The position numbers were made by a program, and so were the translations under genes. A DNA stretch of 64,000 nucleotides from Diphasiastrum complanatum (lineage: Eukaryota > Streptophyta > Lycopodiopsida > Lycopodiales > Lycopodiaceae), in contig CM055097.1 of assembly GCA_029204225.1 (NCBI GenBank), positions 14,728,282 to 14,792,281 on the forward strand, read 5' to 3'. Numbering within the stretch: the stretch's first letter is position 1; every line of letters starts with the position of its first letter. The notes under the pieces are model-generated. The model did not search any database. It was not told where the DNA came from and was given only the letters and a program-made list of their open reading frames with translations. Shown here one piece after another: positions 43,036 through 55,433 of this stretch.

Positions 43036-44668
43036 TTATATTGAAAATTTAAAAAAATGAATGAAAGGTTGTTAATCTTGAATATGCAATGCCACTTGGC
43101 CGATGTATATGCATGTATGGTGAAGAGTACCCATGCATCCTCCTCCTCATACATGCATCCTCCTTTTCCAGTTTTTAGTTCACAAAAAGTGTATGTATGG
43201 GTGAGGGGAGGAGGACGCATGGGTGAACCCATACACATGCGCAAAACTGTACATAAGTTTATATATATATATATAACATTGCATATGATCATGTATTGCA
43301 TGCATGTATTTGTAAATTGTTTCATTTGAAAGAGTGAAAAATTCCCATTTCTCCAAGTACCATATTTAAGAACCATAAGCTTGGAGAAGCTTCACTGAAA
43401 AATGTCTTTGTTTAAAATGAAAGATTACCAAGTACATATGGAATGAATTTGCAATTCAATGTACAATAGCTATACAAACTGAATCCAACATTGCATACTT
43501 GAATAAAACTTTGAAGATTGCAACTATTGTGAACCTCACATGATGACTCAGCTTAGATGACTGATTAAAATGACTCATGAGAACAAAAAAGAACTTCTAA
43601 GAGGAATTAGGCTAACACCTTAGTTCATCAACCAATTTATGGCATTGACAAACTTGAAAACTTCATTACAAAAGATGACAAGCAGGTTACAAAGAAAAAG
43701 TAACCCAAAAGTTATGGAAAGCCTAGCTGGTTGCATACAAAAACTAGCTTGCAAAATGTAGCTATTCATGACAATCGATGATGCACCCCAAACAAAAGAA
43801 AGACATGTTCCTCTAATCATTTTTGCATTGAACGAGGAGCTCAACCCACAGAAACTATTAAGGAGATTTTGGAAGAACCACACACATTTGCACAACAAAA
43901 CCTAAATCCTACAGATGCATGCATACCTTGAAATGAAATGACTCTTAATTTTTTTTGCAAATCTTAGTTGGTTTTCTTTTTGCATTCTAGTTATAGCTTT
44001 TCTAGAAACTTCAACTACTCTTTCAGTCCAACTAATAGTACTCACAAGGGTTTACTCTTATCTGAAAGGATTGGAAATTATTGTGCTAGTTTTTCAAACC
44101 AAGTGGCCATCTGAACCTTAAGTTCTCTTTCCAACTATGGTTTTTCCTTCAATGTCATTAGTATTTTTTTTACTTCTTGTTCAGCCACGACTTGTGCTAT
44201 TTTGAAAGTCCTCCATTCAATTCTTTTCCTTCACTTCAATATGCATCTTTAGTCTCTTGATGGCTTGAATCATATTTGGTTTGCAAAAAGACTTATCTGG
44301 GACTACTTTGTTAATGGCTTTAACATTGTGGATGTTCTTGTTGTAGATGGCTCAATTGACCAATATATATTGAACAATAAATTTTGGAGTTTACTGATAG
44401 TATTTGTGTACATCTCAAAACTCCCACTGGGTAGGGTCTGGACTTGTGGTTTGATAATACTTGCTGCCCGCAAAATTCATAACTGCCCAACTCTTAAATT
44501 TTATGGTTAATAGTGATATATATCGAGAAAACCATAGTTAAACAAACTTACGTGGTCTAAAGAGGGCAAATTTGCAAGAAGTTGCAAAACATCATCTACA
44601 ACAAAATCAGCCAGTAATCTAATGATGAGTAGAACAACAATAACTTTCCTGAAAATTTTCATTTTTTT
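43036..44668. other. Non-coding stretch
   Basis: No coding domain recognised. A short AT dinucleotide run is at 43,259-43,276. Open frames up to 137 codons have no motif and antisense counterparts of similar length. Confidence 0.5.
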
Positions 44669-45040
44669 TATAAAATCATATGCAATATTGTATCATTCCA
44701 TTGGATTCTATGCGGAGAGTAGATCATTTTTTTTGACCTCATCTTCATTCGAGTTCAAATAAGAAAGTTATGACATATCAAAGATTGTTACCATATATTT
44801 GATGATGTGGCATTTGATGACTTATCACCATGACGTGCCAATAGAAAACTTCCCTTTAACAAAATGCAGATCGGCGCGTGGTGGAGATATGCCACATCAT
44901 CAAATGTATGGTTACAATCTTTGATCTGTTATAACTTTCTTTTCTGAACTTTGATGGAGATGAGGTAAAAAAACAAAATTGATCTAAGTTTTTCATAGAA
45001 TATGATGAAATGTTCACATCTTGCATATGATTCCATAAAA
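44669..45040. repeat. Inverted repeat (hairpin), ~145-base arms
   Basis: Left arm 44,669-44,813 and right arm 44,890-45,040 are imperfect reverse complements (AAAGATTGTTACCATA... with TGGTTACAATCTTTGA; TATGCAATATT with its counterpart). The loop is about 76 bases and includes GATCGGCGCG. Non-coding. A MITE-like or siRNA-generating structure is possible. Confidence 0.75.
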
Positions 45041-46110
45041 GTATACAGGTTTTATTTTTATTTCATACTTGAGTTTTTTTTTTAATTTACATTTTCAAAT
45101 TTAAGAAAAACATATAGTAAAATTCAGATCTAGCTTCAAGTATTTTTTTATTTCAATAGTTTAAGGGAAGAGGATTTGAACCTCTACAAGGTTTAGCCTT
45201 ATCTTCCAAAACCTTAATCCTACACAAAGAGGTGGTTAATCAAATATATATATTTGCGACAAAGTCAAATAGGACACATGCCACATCATCAAATGCCCAT
45301 ACATATCGGAATCACGGGAGAATAGACAAGTTTTCTTGCCAAAAATGTAGATCCTTGCATGATAACGATATGTCACCTTAGCAATTGTCTGTACATTTTA
45401 GTACCAAGAAAAAGTAAAATATGTGAGTTTGCTTTTGTTTGAAAATTTAGAGTACTCCACTATCGCTCGAATCCCATATCACAATCTGACAAAGTAAAAA
45501 GGTAAAATTATCACTTTTGTTTTCACACTTGAACATCTTACTCAACCAAGAAGCTGGAAAAATCAACTACATTATCTACAACAATATCATCCATTAATCC
45601 AAGGGAGGATAGAATGCCAATAAGCCCAAACTCTGCGAAAAGCAATCAGCACCTGCAAGAACAAGACATACAACATCAATAAAAAACTGCAAAAGGAGTT
45701 TACATTGCTAAAACTTCGTCACAAAGCTCCTCAAAGTCATTTTCAGAAGGACTCACAAGTATTCGAGAAGGTGCAATGCAAATTACTGTGACAACATGAT
45801 CGAAAAAATCTTAAAGACTAGAGGTTCTATTTATGTAAAACTTCGATATACAAATATTGATCATGGGCTTTAGGAGTTGTGTGTACTCCTTTACACATGA
45901 AATTTTGGAGGGAATTTTTTCCCGCTTGTGACACATGTTTTGTTTCTTGGCAGCGTGCTTTGTTTCATGCACATTGTTTAGTATACTTCAGAAAATGAGC
46001 CAACCACACAAGTTAGATGATGGGCAGCTCAAACCAATGTCAGGGAGGGTGCGTGTGTAGTTAGGATACGACATTGGGTTAAATGGTAGAAAATCAGGAG
46101 CAGGGTTAGA
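45041..46110. other. Non-coding stretch
   Basis: No gene seen. The right end passes into the C-terminal remains of the minus-strand ORF3. Confidence 0.45.
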
Positions 46111-47426
46111 CGAAGGTGTATGAAAGGAAGGTGGGGGTGATTGTGGATTGAGGGATGGGGAGATACTACGTGGCAGAAATTTTTGGATTGGATTAGTCGT
46201 GACAATGGTTGATGGAAGTGCAGTTAGTAATTGTAATGCAAAATCATCTACGTTGACTGTGGAGTCAAGTAGGGTGGAGATTTGTACAGGTGAGGGATTT
46301 TGTGGAAGTGTGGAAGTGAAGCCCGTGTTGAGAGTTAGTGAGGGTGTGGAGGTGGTGGGAGTGTGAGAGCAAGTGATGGAGAGGAGATTGCTTGTGTGGA
46401 CGGAATCACGCCCATAGGATCAAAGCCGAAAGTGCCTGCCATTCCAGAGCTGCCTGCCTGCTGCTGCTACTACTTGTCGGCGTTGTTGGGCCTGGTGAAG
46501 TAAGGTCGCCTGTTGTTCTAAAACCTCCTTTGGGACCTGATATGGTTTAAGGCTCCCTCCGGATTCAGCATATTCCACCCCGATGTCGTTGGATAGAATG
46601 TCATGTGGGACATCGGCTTCTATGCTGATTGCCCTCTCTTTTTGCTTCTTAGTAGGTGGGGCTGGTGAGATCGGGTCTGCTGTCGGTTGGGGGGTGGCTC
46701 ACTTTTTTGTGCTTGGATAAACATCATCCAGCTCCTTGATGGCAACAGCCGCGCTAGATCCCAATTGTTTGGTGACCAACATGTGGAGGAGATACCCACA
46801 TTTGGTAGTTGGTTTGCGGGCTTTCAGAGCTCCGCACAGCTTCTCTGCTACCTTCTTAGCCCACTTGTAATTTTTTTTGGGATCGTCCATGGTGAGGCTC
46901 GGAGAAAAGAGGTCGCTTGATGGGATGCGATCCATCTTGGTGGTATGCATTGTGACCACGGTGACGAGGATCTCTGAGACGGCCCGTAGATGGGGATCCG
47001 TGATAAGGCGGATAATGATCTCGTCGTTGGTTTGGGCAATGGTTTTGCCGTCGTCTGTCAGAAATTTTGTGAAGTACTTGGCATCGTAGCTGGTGCCCTT
47101 TCCATGGATTGTCTCTCCAAGATTAGGAAAGCCGATGCTCTGGAGACCCCCAAGAGAGACGTTGATAATAGAATAGTTGCCACTCTTGGATGTAATCTGG
47201 AAAGTTTGGAACTCATCCGAATAGGTGGAGTAGGCTGCTTGGATGAGGCTCTCGCTCTGCTGGTTTCAGAAAAGTGTCAGATCAAAGCCAAGATTGGTGA
47301 GGATATTCTTGGCCAGTGTGAGCTGCTCGGTGTAATTCTTAAGATAGATCATGATTATATTCCCTTAATAAGGACGAGGGGGTTTACGGTGATGCAAGCT
47401 AAGCGAGGACTTGCGAGAAGCCATAA
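46111..47426 (-). pseudogene. Gypsy G-B post-integrase 'ORF3', N-terminal and middle part
   Basis: On the minus strand, from MASRKSSLSLHHRKPPRPY (about 47,425), frames interrupted by a few stops and frameshifts encode about 400 residues. An N-terminal region reads NYTEQLTLAKNILTNLGFDLTL and GKTIAQTNDEIIIRLITDP. A compact alpha/beta-like region has VTMHTTKMDRIPSSDLFSPS and NYKWAKKVAEKLCGALKARK. An acidic/proline-rich part follows (PPTKKQKERAISIEADV, QQATLLHQAQQRRQ), then SLTLNTGFTSTLPQNPS and LLDSTVNVDDFALQLL. The last part matches the plus-strand fragment at 31.4-31.5 kb, so the full ORF is longer. It lies behind integrase, where Athila-type elements carry an env-like ORF, but no membrane segment or signal peptide is seen. 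Confidence 0.6.
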
Positions 47427-47534
47427 TGGCAGTGATTTTAGATTGCTCTAAGAATTTTGAAAATTTTGAAATTTTTTTTGGCATGAACTCGAGAGCAACA
47501 ATCTAAAATGAACTCGTGGAGAGAAGATGGAGGA

Positions 47535-47544
47535 CTATATATAG
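47535..47544 (-). promoter_or_regulatory. TATA box in front of ORF3
   Basis: CTATATATAG on the minus strand, about 110 bases upstream of the ORF3 start codon, followed by a pyrimidine-rich CCTCCATCTTCTCTCC. This suggests an internal promoter for a separate transcript, or that this part is derived from an LTR. Confidence 0.4.
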
Positions 47545-47559
47545 ACTTTTTTTTGGCAG

Positions 47560-47990
47560 AAATTCACAACTTCACCTAGAAATCATCCTCAGTGTCCACG
47601 ATTTGGTAAGGATGGTCGCGAATTTTGAGGCAACGTTCTAAGGGCCCACGAATTCTTGTAAGGGATTTTATGCCAAAAGAGAAAAAAAACGTCTGACAGT
47701 GCAAAAATGTGTCTGATCAGAATTCGCAGAGATAGCAGAGAAATTGTGAGGATCAATTTGAGCTACAGCGAATTGTCTGCGAATTATGAGGATGGATATC
47801 TCATGAATAAAACTACATTTTTTTATTTTTAGACATTTTTATCTGAGACAAAATTCGTGGAGGCCAAAAATGGATCGTGCTCTGTGAAAAAGGGGTCAGG
47901 CGAATTCTATCTGAGATGTTGTGAAAAAATTTCTTCTGAAACAAATGACTTTTGTGGTTTTCTCAGAGAAGACTGTTGGTATACCTGATT
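47560..47990 (-). other. AATTCGC motif-rich spacer between integrase and ORF3
   Basis: Contains CGCGAATTTTGAGG, CACGAATTCTTG, AGAATTCGCAGAG, GCGAATTGTCTGCGAATTATGAGG and GGCGAATTCTATCTGAG. The same words mark the G-B leader at 18.05-18.89 kb and 60.4-61.3 kb, so leader-type sequence recurs after integrase. Confidence 0.55.
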
Positions 47991-48099
47991 TGATAATATC
48001 TTGATGGATGGAACAAGAAAGCACAGCAAAAATGTTGTCGAAATGGCATGCCGACAATAAAAAGGATGAAAATCAGTAGGAAAGAAAACAACTAATACA

Positions 48100-49060
48100 T
48101 ATCAAGATAAAAACAGGGTTCATTGTACTTTCTCAGTCGACTCCCATTGACCACAGTGTCGAGGATATCGCCTTGAAGGGTTTGGAGTTGGACATATCCA
48201 GAGGCAAAGATTTTTTAAATGATGTAAGGTCCTTGGCCAGAAAATTCCAGTTTGCCTTTGAAGGCTTTGGCCTGGTATAGCAGGACCTTATCTCCAATCT
48301 AAAAATTTCTAAGTTTCAATGATCGATCATGCCATGCTTTTTGTCGTCGTTTGTGGACTTGTTGAGCATGGATGCTGATCTTTCGTGTTTCACAAAGTTG
48401 CTCCAGATGGAATAACCTATTTGCTAGATTTTGAGGAGTATTGAGCTCAAGGTTATAGGCTACTCGAAGGGAGGGGATATGGAATTCCACAGGCATAACG
48501 GCTTCTTAGCCATATGTGAGCTGAAAAGGGGTTCTGCATGTAGCTCATTTCGGGGTGGTGCGATAAGCCCGGAGAGCAGCATGGAGTTTGAGTTCCCAAT
48601 CAAATCGGCTGGATTCGACGGTTTTGGTGAGAATTCCACATAGGATTTTATTGGTGGATTCTGCCTAGCCATTGCAGCGTGGATAATATGGGAAACTTTT
48701 GCGATGTACCACAAAAAATTTGGAAAGAAGATCTGCTATGACAGAGTTAAGGAAATGTGTACCCCTATCACTGATAAGATCTAGAGGACATCCGAACCGA
48801 ACTATAACCTGTTCATAGAGAAATTTGGCGATAGAACAAGCGTCAGCATTGTGAACAGCTCTTGCTTCAGCCCATGTGGTGCAATAGTCCATAGCTACTA
48901 TGATGTAACGAGATCGTGTGTGTCGAGCAGCAGGACTAATAGGTCTGACATAATCGATTCCCCATTTTGGAAAGCTTGATTAGTGGTTATGGGGTGTAGA
49001 GGCATGTAGTCTGTTTTCTGAAAGCGTTTGGTGCATTGGCAGACATCACAAGACTTATGT
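48100..49060 (-). pseudogene. G-B gypsy integrase
   Basis: Minus strand, several frames. Zinc region HKSCDVCQCTKRFQKTDYMP (about 49,060-49,000) follows the GYH-type segment. Core: MDYCTTWAEARAV with the first Asp, then LISDRGTHFLN with the second Asp. After a stop comes the AESTNKILCGILTK segment with Glu in the expected place. C-terminal part: EAVMPVEFHIPSLRV, HDRSLKLRNF, IGDKVLLYQAKAFKGKLEF and GSRLRKYNEP, ending near 48,100. At least four stops or frameshifts, so inactive. Confidence 0.87.
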
Positions 49061-50046
49061 AATTGTGGTATCCTTGAAGAGTGTTGGCCACCAAAAACCG
49101 GCTAAGAGGATTTTCTTAGCAATTGTTTCAGAAGAGAAATGGCCGGCACCAATACCTTCATGAGTGAGGGAAATTACAGAGGGTATTTCTCCTCCAGTAA
49201 GACATCGTCGGATAATTCCATCTAACCCTTGCTTGTAGAGTTGTCTTGCGATTAACGTATAAGGTTTAGTTTTGAGGACCAACGCACATTGTTCAAGTTT
49301 AGAGAAGGAAGGATCCATCTGCCCTGAAGTTAAATATTCGGTAATTTCCTTAGCCCATATAGGTGTAGAGTCAACTTGGAAAAGGATTGCATCTGATAAA
49401 TCATCGTTGACGCCTTGATCAGGGGTAGGAAGGTTAGGGATTCCGGATAGATGGTCTGCTAAAAAATGCTGAACTCCCTTACGAACCACGATCGTAAACT
49501 CAAATTTTCGCAATAATAGGATCCATCTAGTAATACGGCCTGTGGTGCACGTCTTGTTGATGAGATACAACAGTGCTTGATGATCAGTGAAGAACGCAAA
49601 GACTTTTCCTAGAAGATAATGGCGAAACTTCTGAACCGCATATACCATTGCCAAGGCTTCGCGTTTGGTAGTGATACAATTGACTTCAACAGATATCAAT
49701 TGTCGACTAAGAAAACGAATTGGGTAGTCCTTTTTGAATTCTCCCGGTTGGGTGAACACAGCTCCAATGGCATACTTGGATGCATCGGTATGCACATGGA
49801 ATTCTTTAGAATAATCAGGAGCCTGGAGGATGGGTGCATTGGTAAGGGCTTCTTTGAGTTGATTAAAGACGACGCGTTGTTCATCCGTCCATTTGGGAAC
49901 TACAACTACTTTGTAGATTAACGTGGTTTGTTAGCAAAATAAAAAATAAAGCACTGATAGTAGTTGGCATGGCTAAGGAAGGAGTAAACTTCACATATCG
50001 TACGTGGTTCCAGTAGATTTTGAACGATAAGGATCTTTTTAGGGTG
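49055..50046 (-). pseudogene. G-B gypsy RNase H and linker
   Basis: Starts within the RT-RNase H connection (KILIVQNLLEPRTICEVYSFLSHANYY in frame fragments up to 50,046). It then has an open frame of 246 residues from 49,795: MHTDASKYAIGAVFTQ, TTKREALAMVYAVQKF and FTDHQALLYLI with the RNase H acidic residues. The linker to integrase follows (LADHLSGIPNLPTPDQGVND, GIGAGHFSSETIAKKIL, GFWWPTLFKDT). Nearly the same protein as at 28.2-28.8 kb. RT proper is cut off at 50,046. Confidence 0.9.
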
Positions 50047-50181
50047 GCCTTACCGTCGGGGCCGGGGTCTACCGGCAGCCCCCCGACCCCACCGTTGGGG
50101 GACGTTGCCCCCCAAACCCCCCATCGGGGGGCTACCACCCCCTAGACCCCCTTTTTCTATGGGGGCTACCGCCCCCCGAAC
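50047..50181. other. GC-rich block with long G/C runs
   Basis: Runs of 5-6 G or C (CCCCCCGACCCC, GGGGGGCTACC, CCCCCTAGACCCCC) with short inverted units, in sharp contrast with the AT-rich surroundings. It separates the truncated G-B element from a copia LTR. The minus strand is a strong G-quadruplex candidate. Confidence 0.7.
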
Positions 50182-50910
50182 TGTCATGAAACTGGTTTTG
50201 TTTTCGTTGTCGCAAACAATTTTGTTTCTTTAAATTTTCTTTTGCGCGGAAGCTTCACAAGAACCTAGACACGCGACTACACATCACAGAACATATTCCA
50301 TTCTAGCAATCAAGACAACGAAAGACAAGGATATGCACGAAAATAGAGCAAAATCAATTATTAGTTTGATTTTTAGAGCGAGATCGTCAGTGTCTCGCTC
50401 GTTGGCGGCCTGACGCTCTGCTCTTTCGCTGTGTTCTGCTCGTTGGCAGACTTTCATGCACAGTTGTTTCGTTTTTAGTATTTTTCTTTTCTGCTCTACT
50501 CACGCACACTCTCTGTGTTACAGTATGCGTTATGATCCAGAAATATAGTTTTTATCTCCACTGTGTGGAGTTTACAAGATAGCTAAACAGAGAATTACAA
50601 GAGTAGTTATGCTAATCAACTAATCAATTACTCTCCGTCATTGCCACTCGTTTCAGCTGGGCGTGAAGTCTAAGACTCCAAGCCCGTTGAGCTGCTAGCT
50701 GGCAGCACGAAAGATTTCTCTTCGTTTCTTTTCATTTTGTGTCGCTTTGCGGTTTTTGCGGTCTTGGAGGCATGTTTACGATCCGCGAATGATTTGCGAA
50801 TCGTTCATCCTTCGAGTCAAGGGACATTGACCTTGGCGAATTGTTCTTCGTTTGACCTTCGCTTCGTGTTCGTGTTGCGACAAAGTTGCAGGAGTGTACC
50901 ATTTCTGACA
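50182..50910 (-). repeat. Copia LTR (element C6), antisense
   Basis: On the minus strand it begins TGTCAGAAATGG right after the purine tract CAAGAGGGAG and ends TTTCATGACA, giving TGTCA/TGACA ends (729 bases). It is the 3' LTR of the copia RNase H fragment next to it. Confidence 0.75.
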
Positions 50911-51328
50911 CTCCCTCTTGAACTTTGCAGCTTTGCACGTTTAATCCAATTGTCTTTCTTTGCCTGGCAAAGAGTGGTTTGTCGAGCGGCTTTGTGAGTA
51001 GATTTGCAATCATGTCTTTTGATTTTATGTACTGGACCTGGAGCTCTTCTTTCGAGATCAAATCTCGAATGTGATGGTACTTCAGAGGTGTGTGTTTTGT
51101 CTTTGAATGGAAGACAAGATCCTGGAATAGGTAAATGGCACTCTGAGAGTCCATCATCATCATGCATGGCCCTTCTTGTGGTATCCCGATTGCTTCAAGC
51201 ATCATCTGCAGCCACACTACCTCGTTCACCACCTTTGAAGCTGTGACGTATTCAGCTTCGCAAGAGAATTGAGCTACCAAGGTTTGCTTTTTGCATATCC
51301 AGCTAATTGCAGCTCCGCACGTTATTAT

Positions 51329-51331
<3 letters not shown>
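50911..51331 (-). pseudogene. Copia RNase H end (C6), antisense
   Basis: Minus strand: ISWICKKQTLVAQFSCEAEYVTAS, ending of copia RNase H with the EAEY motif, MMDSQSAIYLFQD, HSKTKHTPLKYHHIRDLI and IANLLTKPLDKP. The frame continues into the LTR. Upstream sequence is lost at the GA microsatellite, so only the element's 3' end remains. Confidence 0.88.

Positions 51332-51412
<81 letters not shown>
51332..51412. repeat. (GA)n microsatellite
   Basis: About 81 bases of perfect GA repeat at the truncation point of the copia RNase H fragment, 140 bases before the D2 duplication starts. Confidence 0.95.
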
Positions 51413-51415
<3 letters not shown>

Positions 51416-51552
51416 ATATATTGACTTTTATTTAGTGCAAAGCTATGAGGGATTTTCTTAGGACAACATTTCCTAAGTTTAGGGTTTACTTTAGTGAATT
51501 TTATGTGTTTTGGCTTTTATACTATCAAGGTTTATTAAATATTACAACAAAA

Positions 51553-52554
51553 TAAGATCACATATTTGTAATAGAAGAAATGAACTTTCAAGCAGCAAAA
51601 GCCATAAAATATCAAAACTTCAAAACTTCTCACACTATCTGTTTTCTCCAAAGGAAAATTATACATATGCACATATTGGAGGCAACCCCTACATACACGT
51701 GCCCCATTGCCTATTTAATGGCAGTCTAGATACCATGTACGTTTGGTCATAGTCTATTGATTGGACCTCAAACCTAATAGACCTCATAATTTTACTTTCA
51801 CGCTAACACTCTCCGTAAAAGTATACTTACCTTTCAAAGTCATATCTAGCATGCTAAAGTTAAGTAGCTCCAAACATAGAAAGCTTTTATCTATTAAATT
51901 TTTTTCTCACAAGTGGTTTTGTAAAGATGTCAACTTTTTTGACCAATCACTCATTTGTACCACAATGAACACCATGGATCTCGTTGTTTTGCACTCTTTC
52001 TATGTTCTTTATCTTGGCATGATAAAAAAGATTCTTTGCCATTTGAATGCCACTTTGATTGTCATTATATATTGTTGTCATGTTGTATGGAACTCAGAAG
52101 TTCTCTACCTACTTTTCATTTTTATTTGACCTCGGATTTCAGTGTTGTCAAAAGCAAAGTTGTTTTCTATATGGTGATCTACAAGTTGAGGACATTTATT
52201 TTATCTAACAACTAAGAGGACTCATAAATAACTTACAACCACATCCCTAAAATCCACATGGACCTTCAATTTAAATCAACATATTCATTCTTCAAGGACT
52301 CAAAATTTTGGGAAGGTGGAGAAGAGCATTTTGATAGCTCATTGAATTCCATTTGTGAATAGCGTTAACTTGGTGGACTTATAATCCGCAATTACCATAT
52401 GAATTTTGAATCCCTATTCTTTTTCGATTAACCAATATGCATTTTAGCCTTATAGATAAACTTTATGAAAGTTAGTTTAGTCAAAGTTCATTTGAATTAC
52501 CACTTTTGGAAAGTGTGAGAAAGTTAGGTTGAGTTTGGACACATTCACATTTGA
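51553..52554. other. D2 non-coding left part
   Basis: Counterpart of 10,238-11,234. No gene seen. Confidence 0.6.
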
Positions 52555-52991
<437 letters not shown>

Positions 52992-53592
52992 TGGTATTAG
53001 ATCTCTTGTGTTTCAAGTTATGAAAGGAGCAATCACATTTAGCAAAGATTTGAGGAGATACCAATGCTAGAGCATGCTAGATTGATTTCTACTCAAAAAT
53101 CGAGTTTTTTGCATATGTAGATTGGATCTTTTGTAGGTCAAAACTCAATTTAGGTTTATGAACTTGAGGAATTCTGATTTCACGCGTGGCTTACTGGATT
53201 TTGGTGATTTTCTATGCATTAGTGAGGTCTCATTAGAGGCTACAAGATTCTATTTCAATTTTTAGGCAATTGCATGTAAAAATGAGTAAGATTCAATTTT
53301 TTGTGATTTTGTCAAAGCCCTAATTTTGATTGGATCTCTATTTTTTGAAGATGCTGGACTTTAATAGAGTGTGTTTCAATCTTAGGAAGTGGCAAGATTC
53401 ATTATATTGTTGGTAGATCATAGGTTGATCAAGAATTCTTCATTCTATGTGTTGATTTGCTAGTAATAGTGCTAAAAGATAATTGAGAGTTTCCATATCT
53501 TTGATATTTCTTTTTGAATACATTTGTTGTCATTCAAAAAAGTGCTTTGGGCATTGGAACAGTTTGAAAGGATAAGATCATGTCACTTCAAC
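52992..53592 (+). other. C4 leader, D2 copy
   Basis: Leader from the decayed PBS to gag. It is complete where D1 has a deletion from position 53,525 onward. Confidence 0.6.
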
Positions 53593-54375
53593 ATGGCTAC
53601 AAGTGGAGGCTTTATGTTGGAGAGCAATGGTAGGCTTACCTCAATCAACTATTCTACTTGGAAGATGAGGATGGAGTCCTTATTGGAGATGAATGAGTTG
53701 ATGAATATTGTTGCAGGTGTGGAGGAGAGGCCTCAAGCACCTCAAGATCAAGTGAGGCACGACAAGAGAACAAAGAAAGCTCTACACATGATCAAGATGA
53801 ATGTTACCAATGAGCTACTCAAGGATATTGGTAAGAGCAATTCATCTCGAGAGACTTGGGAAGCTTTGAAAAAGCTTTATGAATCCAAGTCTAGATCTAG
53901 AGTGTTGACTCTGAGAAGAAAAATCTTTCGAAGTTTGCAAAAGAAGGAAGAGAGTGCCCATGCTTTTGTATTGAGAGTTAAAACATTCATTGATGAGCCA
54001 ACATGTATTGATGAGAGCATTAAGGACGTACAACTTGTTCAGGTTATACTTAATGGTTTGTTGGATGATCATGTTAATTTTGTTCAAAGATTTGCTATTC
54101 AAAAGACTTTGCCAAGCATTGTGGATTTGCAAGAGATTTTGGTGAATGAGGAGTTAAGGCTTCAAGCAAGTGGTGGATCTTTATCAACATCTCAATATGC
54201 AGAGGAGGCTATATTCATCAAAGGCAAGTTCAAGGGCAAAGGCAAAGGCAAGTGGTCAAAGGGTCAAGATCAAGGTGAGCCTTCCTTTTTTGTTGGTAAG
54301 AAGAAAGTGTCAAGGATCTTACTGGCAGTATATTTAGCTAATTTGCAAGCAATCTATCATCAATCAAATAAGTAG
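53593..54375 (+). pseudogene. C4 copia gag, longest copy
   Basis: The open frame begins 23 codons upstream, but MATSGGFMLESNGRLTS at 53,593 aligns with the starts of the C1 and C2 gags and is the better start (260 residues). Motifs: NYSTWKMRMESLL, TKKALHMIKMNV, SSRETWEALKKLYES, QLVQVILNGL, VDLQEILVNEELRLQ, then a Lys/Gly-rich KGKFKGKGKGKWSKGQ. Near 54,300 the expected zinc knuckle is replaced by SFFVGKKKVSR, and antisense copia sequence follows, so the C-terminus is foreign and protease onward is missing. It could still be translated as a Gag lacking the zinc finger, but no intact element is present. Confidence 0.85.
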
Positions 54376-54965
54376 AAAAGAGAGATCACACCACAACCCA
54401 AGAGAACACTTTTTGAACTATATTAACAAAAGAGACTTAAGGGTACATATACATAGTCTATTTTTTGTGGGGTACCGCAACATGGCAGTTCGGTCCCCGT
54501 TACGGGACGCATGTCCCAACTTTACACACTGTGTGCCGTTAAGTTGACACTCATGCACACTATTGCATAAGCAGTAAAAAACTCGAAAACACTGCTGAAA
54601 TTGGAAAGTCATGAAATTGTAAGAGAAACTCGGGCTTTCTAACACTCTCCCTTAAGCCCTAGTTTATCTTTCTTACAAAGAGCTTTTCTCTATAAAAACT
54701 CAAACTTATCAATACTTAAAGCTTTAGTGAGTATGTTAGCTAGCTGATTCTCTGTCTTACAATGCACTAAATCTATTTCATTAGATAACAACTTCTCTCT
54801 AATGAAATGATATTTAATTTCTATATGCTTTGCGTGTGCATGAAATCCATGAAGCTAGATGTATAGCGCTTTGGCTGTCACATCTTATCACAATACGCTT
54901 GTTCTGCTGAATTCCAATGTCTTCTAATAGCACAATCACAGTTGAGCTTACTATTTCTAACTCCC
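54312..54965 (-). mobile_element. Antisense copia RNase H end plus LTR, D2 copy
   Basis: Counterpart of 12,450-13,095. LTR start TGTTAGAAAGCC on the minus strand at about 54,644. The minus-strand RNase H shows HTKHI and ANILTKAL in broken frames. Confidence 0.8.
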
Positions 54966-55433
54966 TCTCTTAAGCTCAAGTGTGATTTAAGTATCAAACT
55001 AACTGTACACTTATTACAGTATCACATTTGAAGCTTTCATAAATAAATCAAATCAAATCTATGCTCAAATGTGATAAGTGTATCAGAAAAAAATGTGTAG
55101 CCATGTCTTAGAGTGTTTGTATAGATCATATGCGTTTTGCCTACTACCTGTACTCCACTCACACTCAAGTACACAGTAAAATTACTTGACTGACAAATTA
55201 TCAACCAAATACCATGCTCTCAACAAGAGTCTGCCACACTCTTAACTTGACTTGTTCACCATCCAACTTGAAACATAAGCGAACGATGTGAGACACAAGA
55301 CCCACACCGAGGAAACCTCACTGCCACCATGAGATTATAATCTTCCATCTTATCAAACGCTTACAAGACAAACTCATAACGTTGACATCCAGAAGTTCTT
55401 GGCTTGAACACGATAATTCTAGCTCGAACCAAG
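54966..55433. other. Non-coding link to tandem repeat
   Basis: Counterpart of 13,096-13,558. CTCAAGTGTGAT and its reverse complement CTCAAATGTGAT-like forms recur (54,972, 55,063), a weak inverted repeat. No gene. Confidence 0.5.

Noticed and set aside
43057-43376. Overlapping open frames on both strands at 43.0-43.4 kb
   Set aside because: Low-complexity translation, including an AT run; no domain, no splice context.
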